A program made the translations under genes and the position numbers. The notes under the pieces are model-generated. The model made no database searches. It was not told the origin of the DNA and worked only from the letters and a program-made list of their open reading frames with translations. This document shows positions 7,680 through 14,851 of a stretch of DNA of 32,095 nt, one piece after another; position 1 is the first letter of the stretch, and every line of letters starts with the position of its first letter. Source of the stretch: Candidatus Eremiobacteraceae bacterium (GTDB taxonomy: Bacteria; Vulcanimicrobiota; Vulcanimicrobiia; Eremiobacterales; Eremiobacteraceae); the NCBI GenBank assembly GCA_036511855.1, contig DATCBN010000066.1:1-32095 (forward strand). The letters are read 5' to 3'.

Positions 7680-8948
7680 GTGAATCAAATCTTCGCGTCG
7701 ATCATTTTTCTTGCGACGATTGCCGCTATAATAGCGCGCCCATCTCGGTTTCCCGAATGGCTCGCCGCGACGGTCGGGGCATTCCTCATGATCGTGACCG
7801 GCGTGGAGCCGGCGCGCGATGCCGCCCTTGAGATCGCAAAGCAATGGAACGTGCTGTTGTTTTTCGCCGGCTTGACCGCGGTGGTCGCCGTGGCGGAATC
7901 TGCGGGGTTTTTCGCATGGGTCGCGTATTTGGCCGCGACCACCGCACACGGATCGGGCCGGCGCTTGTTCTTTGCTGTGATCGCGGCCGGAATTCTAATC
8001 ACGCTTTTCCTGACCAACGACGCCGCGGCGGTTGTGATGACGCCGCTAGTCTTCGTCCTCGTCCGGCGCTTGCGGCTCCCAGCGACCCCGTTCGCATTCG
8101 CGTGCACCTTCATCGCAAACGGCGCATCGGTCGCACTTCCGATCAGCAATCCCATCAACATCATCATCGGCACCGCCGCGCACTTCCGGCTCGGCGAGTA
8201 TGTCGCGTTGCTGTGGTTGCCGGCGCTCACCGGGATCGTGGCGACGGTCGCGATGCTGTGGACAGTGTTCCGCCGCGCTGTGCGCGTCAAGTTCAATGGC
8301 GCATCTGTGATCCGCCCAGACGATGACCCGCGGTATCGAATTGAAGTGAGCATTTTCCTTGCCTTGACGGCGCTGGCATTCATCACGACGTCCGCCGTGG
8401 GCGGTTCGGTGGGTCTCACCGCCGCGGTCGCCGGCGCCACGCTGCTGTGTCATGGTTTGTATCGCCGCGCCCTGCGCTGGCCGCGCGTCGTCTCGGAAAT
8501 GAATCCCGGCATCGTCATCATGGTCGCCGCCCTCTTCGTCGCAGTCGATGGCGTGCGGCATTCCGGATTGCTCAATTCGGCGGCGGCCACTGTGATCGCG
8601 GTGGCGACGGCCCATCCATCTCTGGCCGGTCCATTGGCCGCGCTCGCGTCGGCGGCGGCGTCGAATCTCTTCAATAATCTGCCGACCGCCCTCATCGTGG
8701 TCGGAACGCTGCACGTCGGGGCGCTTCCGGTAGACGTGGCCCGTCAATTTGCTGCGGGCGCGATCGTGGGGTGTGACCTCGGGCCGAACCTTACGACCGT
8801 GGGGTCCCTCTCCACACTTATCTGGCTCGTGCTCCTGCGACGGCGCGGCTTGAAGATCTCGGCGGCAGAGTACTTCAAAGTTGGGATTGTGCTCGCGCCG
8901 GCGGTGTTGGCTTGCTCAGTTGTCGCGCTCTGGCTTGCGAATCGGTAA
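7680..8948 (+). CDS. ArsB/NhaD-type (ion transporter superfamily) permease
   Basis: A 422-residue inner-membrane protein with about ten to eleven predicted hydrophobic helices, starting at a GTG (NQIFASIIFLATIAAI). Signatures of the arsenite/anion permease group are present in both halves: LTNDAAAVVMTPLVFVLVRR (about 120-140) with NGASVALPISNPINIIIG, and in the second half SNLFNNLPTALIVVG followed by GCDLGPNLTTVGSLSTLIWLVLLRRRG, which closely matches the ArsB C-terminal signature GANLGPNLTPIGSLATLLW. It may export arsenite/antimonite or carry another anion. No arsR, arsA or arsC sits beside it, so the substrate is not settled. The universal stress protein gene follows 22 bases later. Confidence 0.87.
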   Translation: MNQIFASIIFLATIAAIIARPSRFPEWLAATVGAFLMIVTGVEPARDAALEIAKQWNVLLFFAGLTAVVAVAESAGFFAWVAYLAATTAHGSGRRLFFAVIAAGILITLFLTNDAAAVVMTPLVFVLVRRLRLPATPFAFACTFIANGASVALPISNPINIIIGTAAHFRLGEYVALLWLPALTGIVATVAMLWTVFRRAVRVKFNGASVIRPDDDPRYRIEVSIFLALTALAFITTSAVGGSVGLTAAVAGATLLCHGLYRRALRWPRVVSEMNPGIVIMVAALFVAVDGVRHSGLLNSAAATVIAVATAHPSLAGPLAALASAAASNLFNNLPTALIVVGTLHVGALPVDVARQFAAGAIVGCDLGPNLTTVGSLSTLIWLVLLRRRGLKISAAEYFKVGIVLAPAVLACSVVALWLANR

Positions 8949-8970
8949 CTAGGCCAGGAAGGATAAATAA

Positions 8971-9435
8971 GTGCTGATCGTCATCTGTCTCGACTTGGAG
9001 GATGGCATTGATCCTATCAAAGGGCTCGCCGGCAGCTTCCCGCTCGACGGAGCGGACGTGACGCTGCTGCACGTCGTCGACACCGCCGAACGCGCCAAAT
9101 TGGAAGACGCCGTGAGGCCGGGAATCGTACGCCCTCCGCTGACGCGAGTCGAGGACGACCTGGATGCCGATGAGCAAAGGATGCTGCGCGAAACATACGA
9201 TGAGGCATCTTCGATCTTGCGTGGATGCCATGCGGGCGAGATAACCCTAAACGTGGGCTCCGGGCGGCCGGAGCGGGTCATTGTGAGCTACCTAGCCGAG
9301 ATGAAGGCCGGCCTCTGCGTGATGGCGCGCCGGCCAGATTGGAAGCAGAATCGCGACAGCGGTCCACACTCTGTCGGCCATGTAGCCCGGTTCGTCGTGG
9401 ACCACGCCCCGTGCCCGGTGCTTCTGCTGCGCTAG
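8971..9435 (+). CDS. universal stress protein (UspA family)
   Basis: A 154-residue cytoplasmic protein with the Usp fold: N-terminal strand LIVICLDLED, central DVTLLHVVDTAE, and C-terminal SVGHVARFVVDHAPCPVLLLR, the most diagnostic Usp ending. The GTG start at 8971 is supported by a strong AGGAAGGA ribosome site seven bases upstream. The ATP-loop of nucleotide-binding Usps (G-x2-G-x9-G-S/T) is not intact: where that loop should be the sequence reads MARRPDWKQNRDSGPHSVGH. This may be a member that does not bind ATP in the usual way. It follows the permease gene closely, and the spacing would allow a shared transcript. The role is presumably stress adaptation. Confidence 0.85.
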   Translation: MLIVICLDLEDGIDPIKGLAGSFPLDGADVTLLHVVDTAERAKLEDAVRPGIVRPPLTRVEDDLDADEQRMLRETYDEASSILRGCHAGEITLNVGSGRPERVIVSYLAEMKAGLCVMARRPDWKQNRDSGPHSVGHVARFVVDHAPCPVLLLR

Positions 9436-9454
9436 ACTTGGGTTTTGTGACGCG

Positions 9455-9655
9455 CTACGATGTCGAATCGCCTGCGTTCTTGTTCTCCGATGCGCGCGCG
9501 ACTGTGTAGCGTTTCTTAAGTTCGTCCAACACATCTTGCGGAAGCATCGAATCTCCCTCTTCAGGGCCCCCAGGATCCGGAATGCCCATGAACTTGCGCA
9601 TGCACGGTGCGTGATCGTGATCATATGGGACGTTGTGAATCGGACACGTCGGCAT
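9455..9655 (-). CDS. small His/Cys-rich protein (66 aa)
   Basis: The ATG at 9655 is preceded on the minus strand by AAAAGGATTGAAAGC, a reasonable ribosome site. The 66-residue product begins MPTCPIHNVPYDHDHAPC: two Cys and three His in the first 18 residues could bind a metal ion. It continues with an acidic linker and a helix LPQDVLDELKKRY. There is no signal or membrane segment. I do not recognise a family. It is convergent with the Usp gene and divergent from the small membrane protein gene. Confidence 0.6.
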   Translation of the reverse strand: MPTCPIHNVPYDHDHAPCMRKFMGIPDPGGPEEGDSMLPQDVLDELKKRYTVARASENKNAGDSTS

Positions 9656-9864
9656 GCTTTCAATCCTTTTCTCGGCTGTCGAATCTACTTCGATATATAC
9701 CCAACCGATGCTAATTCGACACCGATCGTGCAGACGGGCGCGCAGACTTTGGTATTACGTACTACGTTTAGATGTCTTTGCGAATCGCAGGCGGACGAAT
9801 CGATGTCGATGCGGAACTATTCATCAGCGCGAAAACCTCACACACGATTTCGAAAGGATGGCAT

Positions 9865-10020
9865 ATGGCCAACATCTTGTGGACAATCATCGTGATCTTG
9901 TTCGTGCTTTGGTTGATCGGTTTTATCGGGCACATCGGCGGCTCGCTCATCAACATCTTGATCGTCATCGTGATCATCGGCGTCATCTACAATCTAGTTA
10001 CGGGCCGCCGCTCCGTGTGA
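9865..10020 (+). CDS. Lmo0937-type small membrane protein (51 aa)
   Basis: A 51-residue, almost wholly hydrophobic protein: MANILWTIIVILFVLWLIGF, a Gly/His turn, then LINILIVIVIIGVIYNLVTG and a basic end RRSV. Two short membrane helices separated by GHIGGS are the pattern of the Lmo0937-type small membrane proteins, usually described as stress-linked but of unknown mechanism. I start at the ATG at 9865 because GAAAGGATGG lies just upstream. A longer in-frame reading from 9772 adds a non-hydrophobic stretch without a ribosome site. The roughly 200-base gap upstream, between it and the divergent small gene, must hold promoters for both; I see no clear consensus box there. Confidence 0.85.
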   Translation: MANILWTIIVILFVLWLIGFIGHIGGSLINILIVIVIIGVIYNLVTGRRSV

Positions 10021-10022
10021 CG

Positions 10023-10319
10023 CTAGGTCCGGCTTTGCGGATTCTTGCCGAATAGCGCCAACGATTGCGCGGTCTTGAGCACTGTAGCGCGCGCGGCGGC
10101 TTCGACGCCGACCGAGTACCGGTAACCGCGGTAATCGAATTCAAGAACGCTCTCATTGCAGTTGGCGCTGCACACGGCACGCGAAAAGAAGCCGGTGACG
10201 CCTGGCTCAAAGGCCAGCCTTGAACCCGTCAACGGTGGCGTCTGCGACGTGATCCGTTCTCCGTGTATCGTTCTAAAACAACAGTACATGCCAGTGTGAC
10301 AATCATTCCCCATCGACAT
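10023..10319 (-). CDS. possible small Cys-rich protein (98 aa)
   Basis: An open frame whose product reads like a real protein in its second half: AVCSANCNESVLEFDYRGYRYSVGVEAAARATVLKTAQSLALFGK suggests a strand pair followed by a helix. The first part holds CHTGMYCCF and CSANC, five Cys in all. There is no clear ribosome site before the ATGs at 10319 or 10313 and no family I can name. It ends two bases after the stop of the convergent small membrane protein gene. It could be a genuine orphan gene or a decayed remnant. Confidence 0.4.
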   Translation of the reverse strand: MSMGNDCHTGMYCCFRTIHGERITSQTPPLTGSRLAFEPGVTGFFSRAVCSANCNESVLEFDYRGYRYSVGVEAAARATVLKTAQSLALFGKNPQSRT

Positions 10320-10566
10320 CTGAACGGTGGGTAGCTGGATTGGAATCTACGTGTGCGCCTGCGGGGAACGTGAAATAGGTTGCACGCGCGCATGTTGGCG
10401 ATGTAACGATGTAACATCGCGTCCTGAAAATAGGCGAAGAGTGGGCAAGCATTGCTTGCCCTAGTACGGACCTTGCCCTCCAAGTCTAGAGCGCCAACCA
10501 TATGACTCGTGCTCTGTCACGGCAGAGGCCACTCGTGCGTCATAGAAAGAGCAAGGGAGACTGTCC
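10320..10566. other. gap with one palindromic repeat
   Basis: I see no convincing gene in this stretch. It contains one 19-bp palindrome, GGGCAAGCATTGCTTGCCC (10443-10461), followed by the TAGTACGG right end typical of the paired repeat units; the partner palindrome and the left end are missing. The promoter of the 46-aa membrane protein gene must also lie in the last 100 bases. Confidence 0.5.
10443..10469. repeat. partial palindromic repeat unit
   Basis: A single GGGCAAGC/GCTTGCCC palindrome with one terminal segment (CTAGTACGG), apparently half of the 59-bp element seen at 21809 and 26245. Confidence 0.75.
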
Positions 10567-10707
10567 GTGCCGCGATCAGCACCCGTCAATCGAAGAATCC
10601 GTCCCAGGCCGGTACTGGGCCGCCAAGCGGCCGCTGCGCGAATCTACAATGTCGCGCTGCTCGTGTCCCTGATCCTCTTCGCCGTCGCGCTCGCGTTCGT
10701 ACGCTAA
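10567..10707 (+). CDS. single-span small membrane protein (46 aa)
   Basis: A GTG at 10567 is preceded by AAGGGAGA (10553-10560), a strong ribosome site with 7-base spacing from GGGAG. The product has 46 residues: a basic N-terminus (PRSAPVNRRIRPRPVLGRQ) followed by one hydrophobic helix IYNVALLVSLILFAVALAFV and a terminal Arg. This fits a small inner-membrane protein with its N-terminus inside. No family is recognised. The sequence after the stop (CGCCTCAAAAAAAACTTCAA) shows no hairpin. The candidate ECF42 promoter of the next gene begins 40 bases later, so the two are probably separate transcripts. Confidence 0.55.
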   Translation: MPRSAPVNRRIRPRPVLGRQAAAARIYNVALLVSLILFAVALAFVR

Positions 10708-10746
10708 AGCCGCCTCAAAAAAAACTTCAAAATATTTTCCCGCCCT

Positions 10747-10773
10747 TGTCGATTTCGCTGTCCCTCGTTCGAC
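10747..10773 (+). promoter_or_regulatory. candidate ECF42-type promoter
   Basis: TGTCGA (10747-10752) and CGAC (10770-10773) are 17 bases apart, about 75 bases upstream of the YciI/DGPF gene. From memory, ECF42 sigma factors recognise TGTCGA at -35 and CGA(T/C) at -10, usually in front of DGPF genes, which is exactly this context. Confidence 0.6.
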
Positions 10774-10790
10774 GTGTCAGTAGGGCTAGG

Positions 10791-10812
10791 TTCCGGAGGC
10801 CACCCTCCGGAA
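10791..10812 (+). promoter_or_regulatory. leader hairpin upstream of yciI-like gene
   Basis: A perfect 9-bp stem, TTCCGGAGG (10791-10799) with CCTCCGGAA (10804-10812), closes a CCAC loop. Outer GGGC and GCCC can extend it past a four-base bulge. It lies between the ECF42-like promoter and the gene start, so it would be near the 5' end of the mRNA. No T-run follows, so it is not a simple terminator; it may stabilise the transcript or control translation. Confidence 0.55.
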
Positions 10813-10849
10813 GCCCAGGCGCCACACTGAACTGAAACGGAGAACGACG

Positions 10850-11284
10850 ATGCGATTCATGGTCATTGTCAAGGCGACCAAGGATTCCGAGGCCGGCATT
10901 TTACCGAGCGAGAAGCTCCTCACTGACATGGGAAAATTTAACGAAGAGCTGGCGAAAGCCGGCGTGATGCTCGCAGGCGAGGGACTTCAGGCGAGCTCGA
11001 AGGGTGTGCGCGTCAAATTCTCAGGAGAGAAGCGAACGGTCACCGATGGCCCCTTCGCCGAGACCAAGGAACTGATCGCGGGCTTCTGGCTGTGGCAAGT
11101 GAAGTCAAAAGAAGAGGCGATCGAGTGGGTCAAGCGTTGCCCCAATCCGCATGACGGCGAATCCGAGATTGAAATTCGCCAAGTGTTCGAGGCGGACGAC
11201 TTCGGCGCCGCGCTCACACCCGAAGCCAAGAAGACCGAAGAGCGAGTGAGTGCTCAGATAACCGCGAACGCGAAGAAGCAGTAG
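10850..11284 (+). CDS. YciI/DGPF domain protein
   Basis: A 144-residue cytoplasmic protein with a ferredoxin-like alpha+beta YciI fold. It starts MRFMVIVKATKDSEAG and carries the defining DGPFAETKELIAGFWLWQV segment (DGPF at residues 66-69), then EEAIEWVKRCPNP and a C-terminal charged tail. GGAG upstream of the ATG at 10850 supports the start. DGPF proteins are typical partners of ECF42 sigma factors; their biochemical function is unknown, although related YciI proteins have been proposed to be small enzymes or sensors. The sigma factor gene follows immediately, and both probably share the candidate ECF42 promoter upstream, giving positive autoregulation. Confidence 0.92.
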   Translation: MRFMVIVKATKDSEAGILPSEKLLTDMGKFNEELAKAGVMLAGEGLQASSKGVRVKFSGEKRTVTDGPFAETKELIAGFWLWQVKSKEEAIEWVKRCPNPHDGESEIEIRQVFEADDFGAALTPEAKKTEERVSAQITANAKKQ

Positions 11285-11327
11285 CCGCGCGATTCCGCCT
11301 ACACCCACCCATCGCGCCATCGACGCG

Positions 11328-12566
11328 GTGTGGAGAATCGAATCTGCGAAGCTCATCGCCGGTCTTGCGCGCATCGTTCGCGACGTTGGACTTGCCGAAG
11401 AGCTTGCGCAGGATGCGCTCGTCGCGGCGCTCGAGCAATGGCCGGAGTCAGGTGTGCCTCGCAATCCGGGCGCCTGGCTCATGGCCTCTGCGAAACATCG
11501 CGCGATCGACTTCATACGCAGAAGAACGCTGCTTAAGCGAAAGCAAGAGGAGATCGGCCGCGAACTCGAGCTCGAAAAAGCGCCGGCTCCCGAATTGGAT
11601 GAAGCGCTCGATGATGAGGACGTCGGCGACGATCTATTGCGTCTCGTGTTCATATCCTGTCATCCGGTTCTTTCGACCGAAGCGCGCGTCGCGCTCACGC
11701 TCCGGCTGCTCGGTGGTCTGAAAACGGAAGAGATCGCAAGGGCTTTTCTCGTGTCCGAACCGACGGTCGCGCAGCGCATCGTGCGCGCCAAGCGAACACT
11801 TGCCGAGGCCCGCGTCCCCTTCGAAGTGCCCCGCGGTCCTGAGCTTGAAGCCAGGCTGTCGTCGGTGCTCGAAGTCATCTACCTGATCTTCAACGAGGGC
11901 TACTCGGCCACCGCCGGTGACGATTGGATGCGGCCGGAACTCTGCGACGATGCGTTGCGACTGGGGCGCATCCTCGCCACACTCGTGCCGGACGAACCCG
12001 AAGTGCACGGCCTCGTCGCTCTCATGGAGATCCAGGCCTCGAGAGCGCACGCGCGCGTCGGCGCGTCCGGCGAGCCCATCCTGCTCCTCGAGCAGAACCG
12101 GGCGCGCTGGGATCACATCCTCATACGCCGAGGGCACGCGGCGCTCGAGCGCGCGGAGTCGCTTGGGGGCACGCTCGGTCCGTACGCTTTGCAAGCAGCA
12201 ATCGCCGCCTGCCATGCGAGGGCGCGAGTTGCGGAAGAAACCGATTGGCCGAGAATCGCGGCGCTGTACGATGCGCTTGCGCAGCTTTCGCCGTCTCCTG
12301 TCGTTGACTTGAACCGCGCGGTCGCGATCGCAATGGCATTCGGTCCGGCGGCGGGGCTCGAGCTCGTCGACGCGCTGATGCCGGAGCCGTCGCTCAAAGA
12401 TTACTATCTCTTGCCCGCCGTGCGCGGAGATTTTCTGGCGAAGCTCGGACGCATCGATGAGGCGCGCGCGGAGCTCGCCCGAGCGGCGTCCCTCACGCGC
12501 AACGCACGCGAGCGCGAAATGCTTCTCGAACGCGCCGCGGCACTTGCGGCGCCGCCGCCGGCATAG
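11328..12566 (+). CDS. ECF42-group RNA polymerase sigma factor
   Basis: A sigma-70 family factor of about 412 residues, far longer than a classic ECF factor because of a C-terminal extension. Region 2 reads RIVRDVGLAEELAQDALVAALEQWPESGVPRNPGAWLMASAKHRAIDFIRRR. Region 4 is LTLRLLGGLKTEEIARAFLVSEPTVAQRIVRAKRTLAEA. The extension has the conserved YLIFNEGYSATAGDDWMRPELC, HGLVALMEIQASR, LQAAIAACHARA and SPVVDLNRAVAIA segments, a TPR-like helical domain thought to control activity in place of an anti-sigma factor. The first usable standard codon is the GTG at 11328, but the codons just upstream read HRAIDA, which fits the family N-terminus. A non-standard ATT at 11292 may be the real start. It forms an operon with the DGPF gene. 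Confidence 0.94.
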   Translation: MWRIESAKLIAGLARIVRDVGLAEELAQDALVAALEQWPESGVPRNPGAWLMASAKHRAIDFIRRRTLLKRKQEEIGRELELEKAPAPELDEALDDEDVGDDLLRLVFISCHPVLSTEARVALTLRLLGGLKTEEIARAFLVSEPTVAQRIVRAKRTLAEARVPFEVPRGPELEARLSSVLEVIYLIFNEGYSATAGDDWMRPELCDDALRLGRILATLVPDEPEVHGLVALMEIQASRAHARVGASGEPILLLEQNRARWDHILIRRGHAALERAESLGGTLGPYALQAAIAACHARARVAEETDWPRIAALYDALAQLSPSPVVDLNRAVAIAMAFGPAAGLELVDALMPEPSLKDYYLLPAVRGDFLAKLGRIDEARAELARAASLTRNAREREMLLERAAALAAPPPA

Positions 12567-12619
12567 AGTCCGTGCAATTTCCAGGACTACCCTCGACCTC
12601 GCATTGAACCAACGTCTCT

Positions 12620-12814
12620 ATGCCCCGCAAGAAGAATCCCGCCGCGCCGGCACGGCTGCGCGAGATCAAAGAAAAGATCGTCATCCAGCAAAAGCGGGCG
12701 CAGAGGCCTGCGTTGCCGGTGAATAGTCACGCCCAAATCTCCAAGAACAAGCTCGAACGCGAGCGCCAACTCGCGCGCAAGCGCGCTCGCCGCGGAGAGT
12801 GGGACGAAGCCTGA
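12620..12814 (+). CDS. small basic protein (64 aa)
   Basis: A 64-residue, Lys/Arg-rich protein (PRKKNPAAPARLREIKEKIV ...) predicted to be mostly helical and to bind nucleic acid or nothing specific. Its last 16 bases overlap the start of the DinG-type helicase gene, which suggests translational coupling. There is no clear ribosome site before its ATG. The family is not recognised and it could be a chance frame, but the uninterrupted charged-helix composition favours a real gene. Confidence 0.5.
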   Translation: MPRKKNPAAPARLREIKEKIVIQQKRAQRPALPVNSHAQISKNKLERERQLARKRARRGEWDEA

Positions 12815-14742
12815 TTCCGACAATCGAAGACGCACTGGGCCCGGACGGGCTCATCGCGCGGTGTCTTCCCGGCTACGAACTTCGGCCCGCGCAAGTCAAC
12901 TACGCAAAACGCGTGCAGCGCGGGATGCTCGAAAACATCCACGTGATGGCCGAGGCCGGCACAGGCACCGGAAAGTCGTTCGGCTACCTCGTGCCGGCGC
13001 TGCTAAGCGGCGAACGCCTCGTTGTCTCCACGGCGACCATCGCCTTGCAAGAACAATTGCTCACCAAGGACATTCCGTTGGTGTTGCGCGCGCTTTCCTC
13101 GCCTGCTCGGGTCGTGCAGCTCAAAGGCCGCTCCAACTATCTGTGCAAAGATAAAATCGGCCAGCTTTATCGCCAAACATCGATGGCACGATCCGATGAC
13201 GAGCGCCGGCTGTTCGCGTGGGCGGAGCAGACCGAGACCGGGGATCGGGCCGAACTGGATTTTGTTCCGGCGGCGCGGCTGTGGAGCGAGGTCGACACCG
13301 ACGCCGACGACTGCATTATGGAAGCATGCGAGTTTTTCGGGCCGGAACGCTGTCACCACATGCGCGCCCGCGAGGCCGCGCGCCACGCCGACATCGTGGT
13401 CGTGAATCACGCACTGTTTTTCTTGAACCTCGCGATGGGCGGCGGCCTCATCCCGCCGTTCGAGTACGCGGTATTGGACGAGGCGCATCAGATCGATGAG
13501 TGGGCGACCGCCGCCTTTTCGTCGTCCATCTCCCGGGCATCGATCGGCCGCTTGCAGCGCAAACTCGCGCGGTACTTCCACATGGATGTCCTCTTGGACG
13601 GCGAGCTTTCCAACGCGGCAGAGGAATTCTCGGCGGCGCTTGGAGCCGGATCGCGTCCGCGCTATCCGCTGCACGAGAACGACCGCGCGATGGAACTGCT
13701 CGAACCGCTCCAACGCGCGCTGTATCGCGTGGAGAACTGGGTGGCGTCACGTTGGCGCGATGCGTCGCGCTTTCCGAATTTAGATGTTGAGGCCTTGGAG
13801 CGCAGGCGCGACTTGTTGGTGGATGCGGTGGTTGCCCACACGCAGGCGATCGAACGCATGCGCCTCATGGAAGGCGACTGGATCAGTTGGGCGGAGCGTC
13901 AAGGCGACGCCCGCTCGGCATATGCCGCGATTTCTGCACCCGCAGTGGTTGCGCCGATCTTACGAGCACGGCTCTTCGATGAGACGGCGTGCGTGGTGAT
14001 GACGTCAGCCACCATCGCGACTGGCCATGATTTCTCGTACTTGCGTCGCCAAGTGGGGCTGACCGACGCGCCGATCGACGAGATCGTCGTGGAATCGCCG
14101 TTCGACTATGCGCGTCAGGCGATGCTGTATCTGCCGCCGGCGCGTGTTAATCCGAAGAGCGCCACGTTCGCACACGACGCGGCCCGCATCGTGTGCGACG
14201 TGCTCGACGCCACCAACGGCCGCGCGTTCGTCTTGTTCACGTCACACGCGGTGATGCGTACGGTGGCGTCCATCGTCGCGCCGCAGCTTTCGTATCCTTC
14301 GATGGTGCAAGGCGACATGCCGAAGGGCCGGATCTTGGATTGGTTTCGCGCGCAGAAAAATCCGGTGTTGTTCGCGACCGCATCGTTTTGGGAGGGCGTC
14401 GACGTCGTGGGCGACGCGCTGTCATGCGTGATCATCGACCGCATTCCGTTCCCGCCGCCCGACGATCCGGTGCTCGTCGCTCGCGCGGCAGCCGTGCGCG
14501 AAGCGGGCGGCGATCCGTTCAATGAGTTGAGCGTGCCGGCAGCGATCATGCGTTTGAAACAGGGGTTGGGCCGGCTGATCCGCAGCGCTTCAGATATCGG
14601 TTTGATGTGCGTGCTCGACGGCAGGTTGGAGACGATGCCCTACGGCCGTCGCATCTTGGCCGCGCTCCCACCGGCGCGACGCGTGCACGAGTTAGATGAA
14701 GTTCGAGAGTTCTTACGATCCGCATCGACTTCGGGTGAGTGA
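12799..14742 (+). CDS. DinG/XPD-type ATP-dependent DNA helicase
   Basis: A 647-residue superfamily 2 helicase that unwinds DNA in the 5'-3' direction using ATP, usually in repair and removal of R-loops or G-quadruplexes. Motif I is AEAGTGTGKS (51-60) and motif II DEAH (227-230). The iron-sulfur cysteines are 116 (NYLC), 172, 177 and 185 (DCIMEACEFFGPERC), so the 4Fe-4S domain should be intact, with slightly wider spacing than in E. coli DinG. Later motifs are VMTSATIA, FWEGVDVVGDALSCVIIDRIPFPPPDDPV and the motif VI region LKQGLGRLIRS. The GTG at 12799 is the first start; SD placement is poor, and translation may depend on the overlapping small gene. No exonuclease domain precedes the helicase, unlike Firmicutes DinG. 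Confidence 0.95.
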   Translation: MGRSLIPTIEDALGPDGLIARCLPGYELRPAQVNYAKRVQRGMLENIHVMAEAGTGTGKSFGYLVPALLSGERLVVSTATIALQEQLLTKDIPLVLRALSSPARVVQLKGRSNYLCKDKIGQLYRQTSMARSDDERRLFAWAEQTETGDRAELDFVPAARLWSEVDTDADDCIMEACEFFGPERCHHMRAREAARHADIVVVNHALFFLNLAMGGGLIPPFEYAVLDEAHQIDEWATAAFSSSISRASIGRLQRKLARYFHMDVLLDGELSNAAEEFSAALGAGSRPRYPLHENDRAMELLEPLQRALYRVENWVASRWRDASRFPNLDVEALERRRDLLVDAVVAHTQAIERMRLMEGDWISWAERQGDARSAYAAISAPAVVAPILRARLFDETACVVMTSATIATGHDFSYLRRQVGLTDAPIDEIVVESPFDYARQAMLYLPPARVNPKSATFAHDAARIVCDVLDATNGRAFVLFTSHAVMRTVASIVAPQLSYPSMVQGDMPKGRILDWFRAQKNPVLFATASFWEGVDVVGDALSCVIIDRIPFPPPDDPVLVARAAAVREAGGDPFNELSVPAAIMRLKQGLGRLIRSASDIGLMCVLDGRLETMPYGRRILAALPPARRVHELDEVREFLRSASTSGE

Positions 14743-14851
14743 CGTTGCGGTGGACTCGATCGGGTCAGGCCGGCGACGGCGCCAATTGCCTCTCTCGGCG
14801 CGAAAGTAAGCCCTCGACCATGCCGATTTCAAACGCGTCGGAGACGAAGTG

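Noticed and set aside
7680-8948. complete arsenic resistance operon
   Set aside because: Only the permease is present; the ArsR-type gene at 29427 is 20 kb away, lacks a metal-binding Cys pair and belongs to an SRPBCC operon.
10229-10501. 90-codon minus-strand frame
   Set aside because: It runs through the GGGCAAGC palindrome and has Arg-rich, motif-free translation, so it is not counted as a gene.
14743-14851. possible tRNA or terminator between the helicase and phosphoesterase genes
   Set aside because: No cloverleaf or hairpin plus T-run could be drawn in this 109-base gap.
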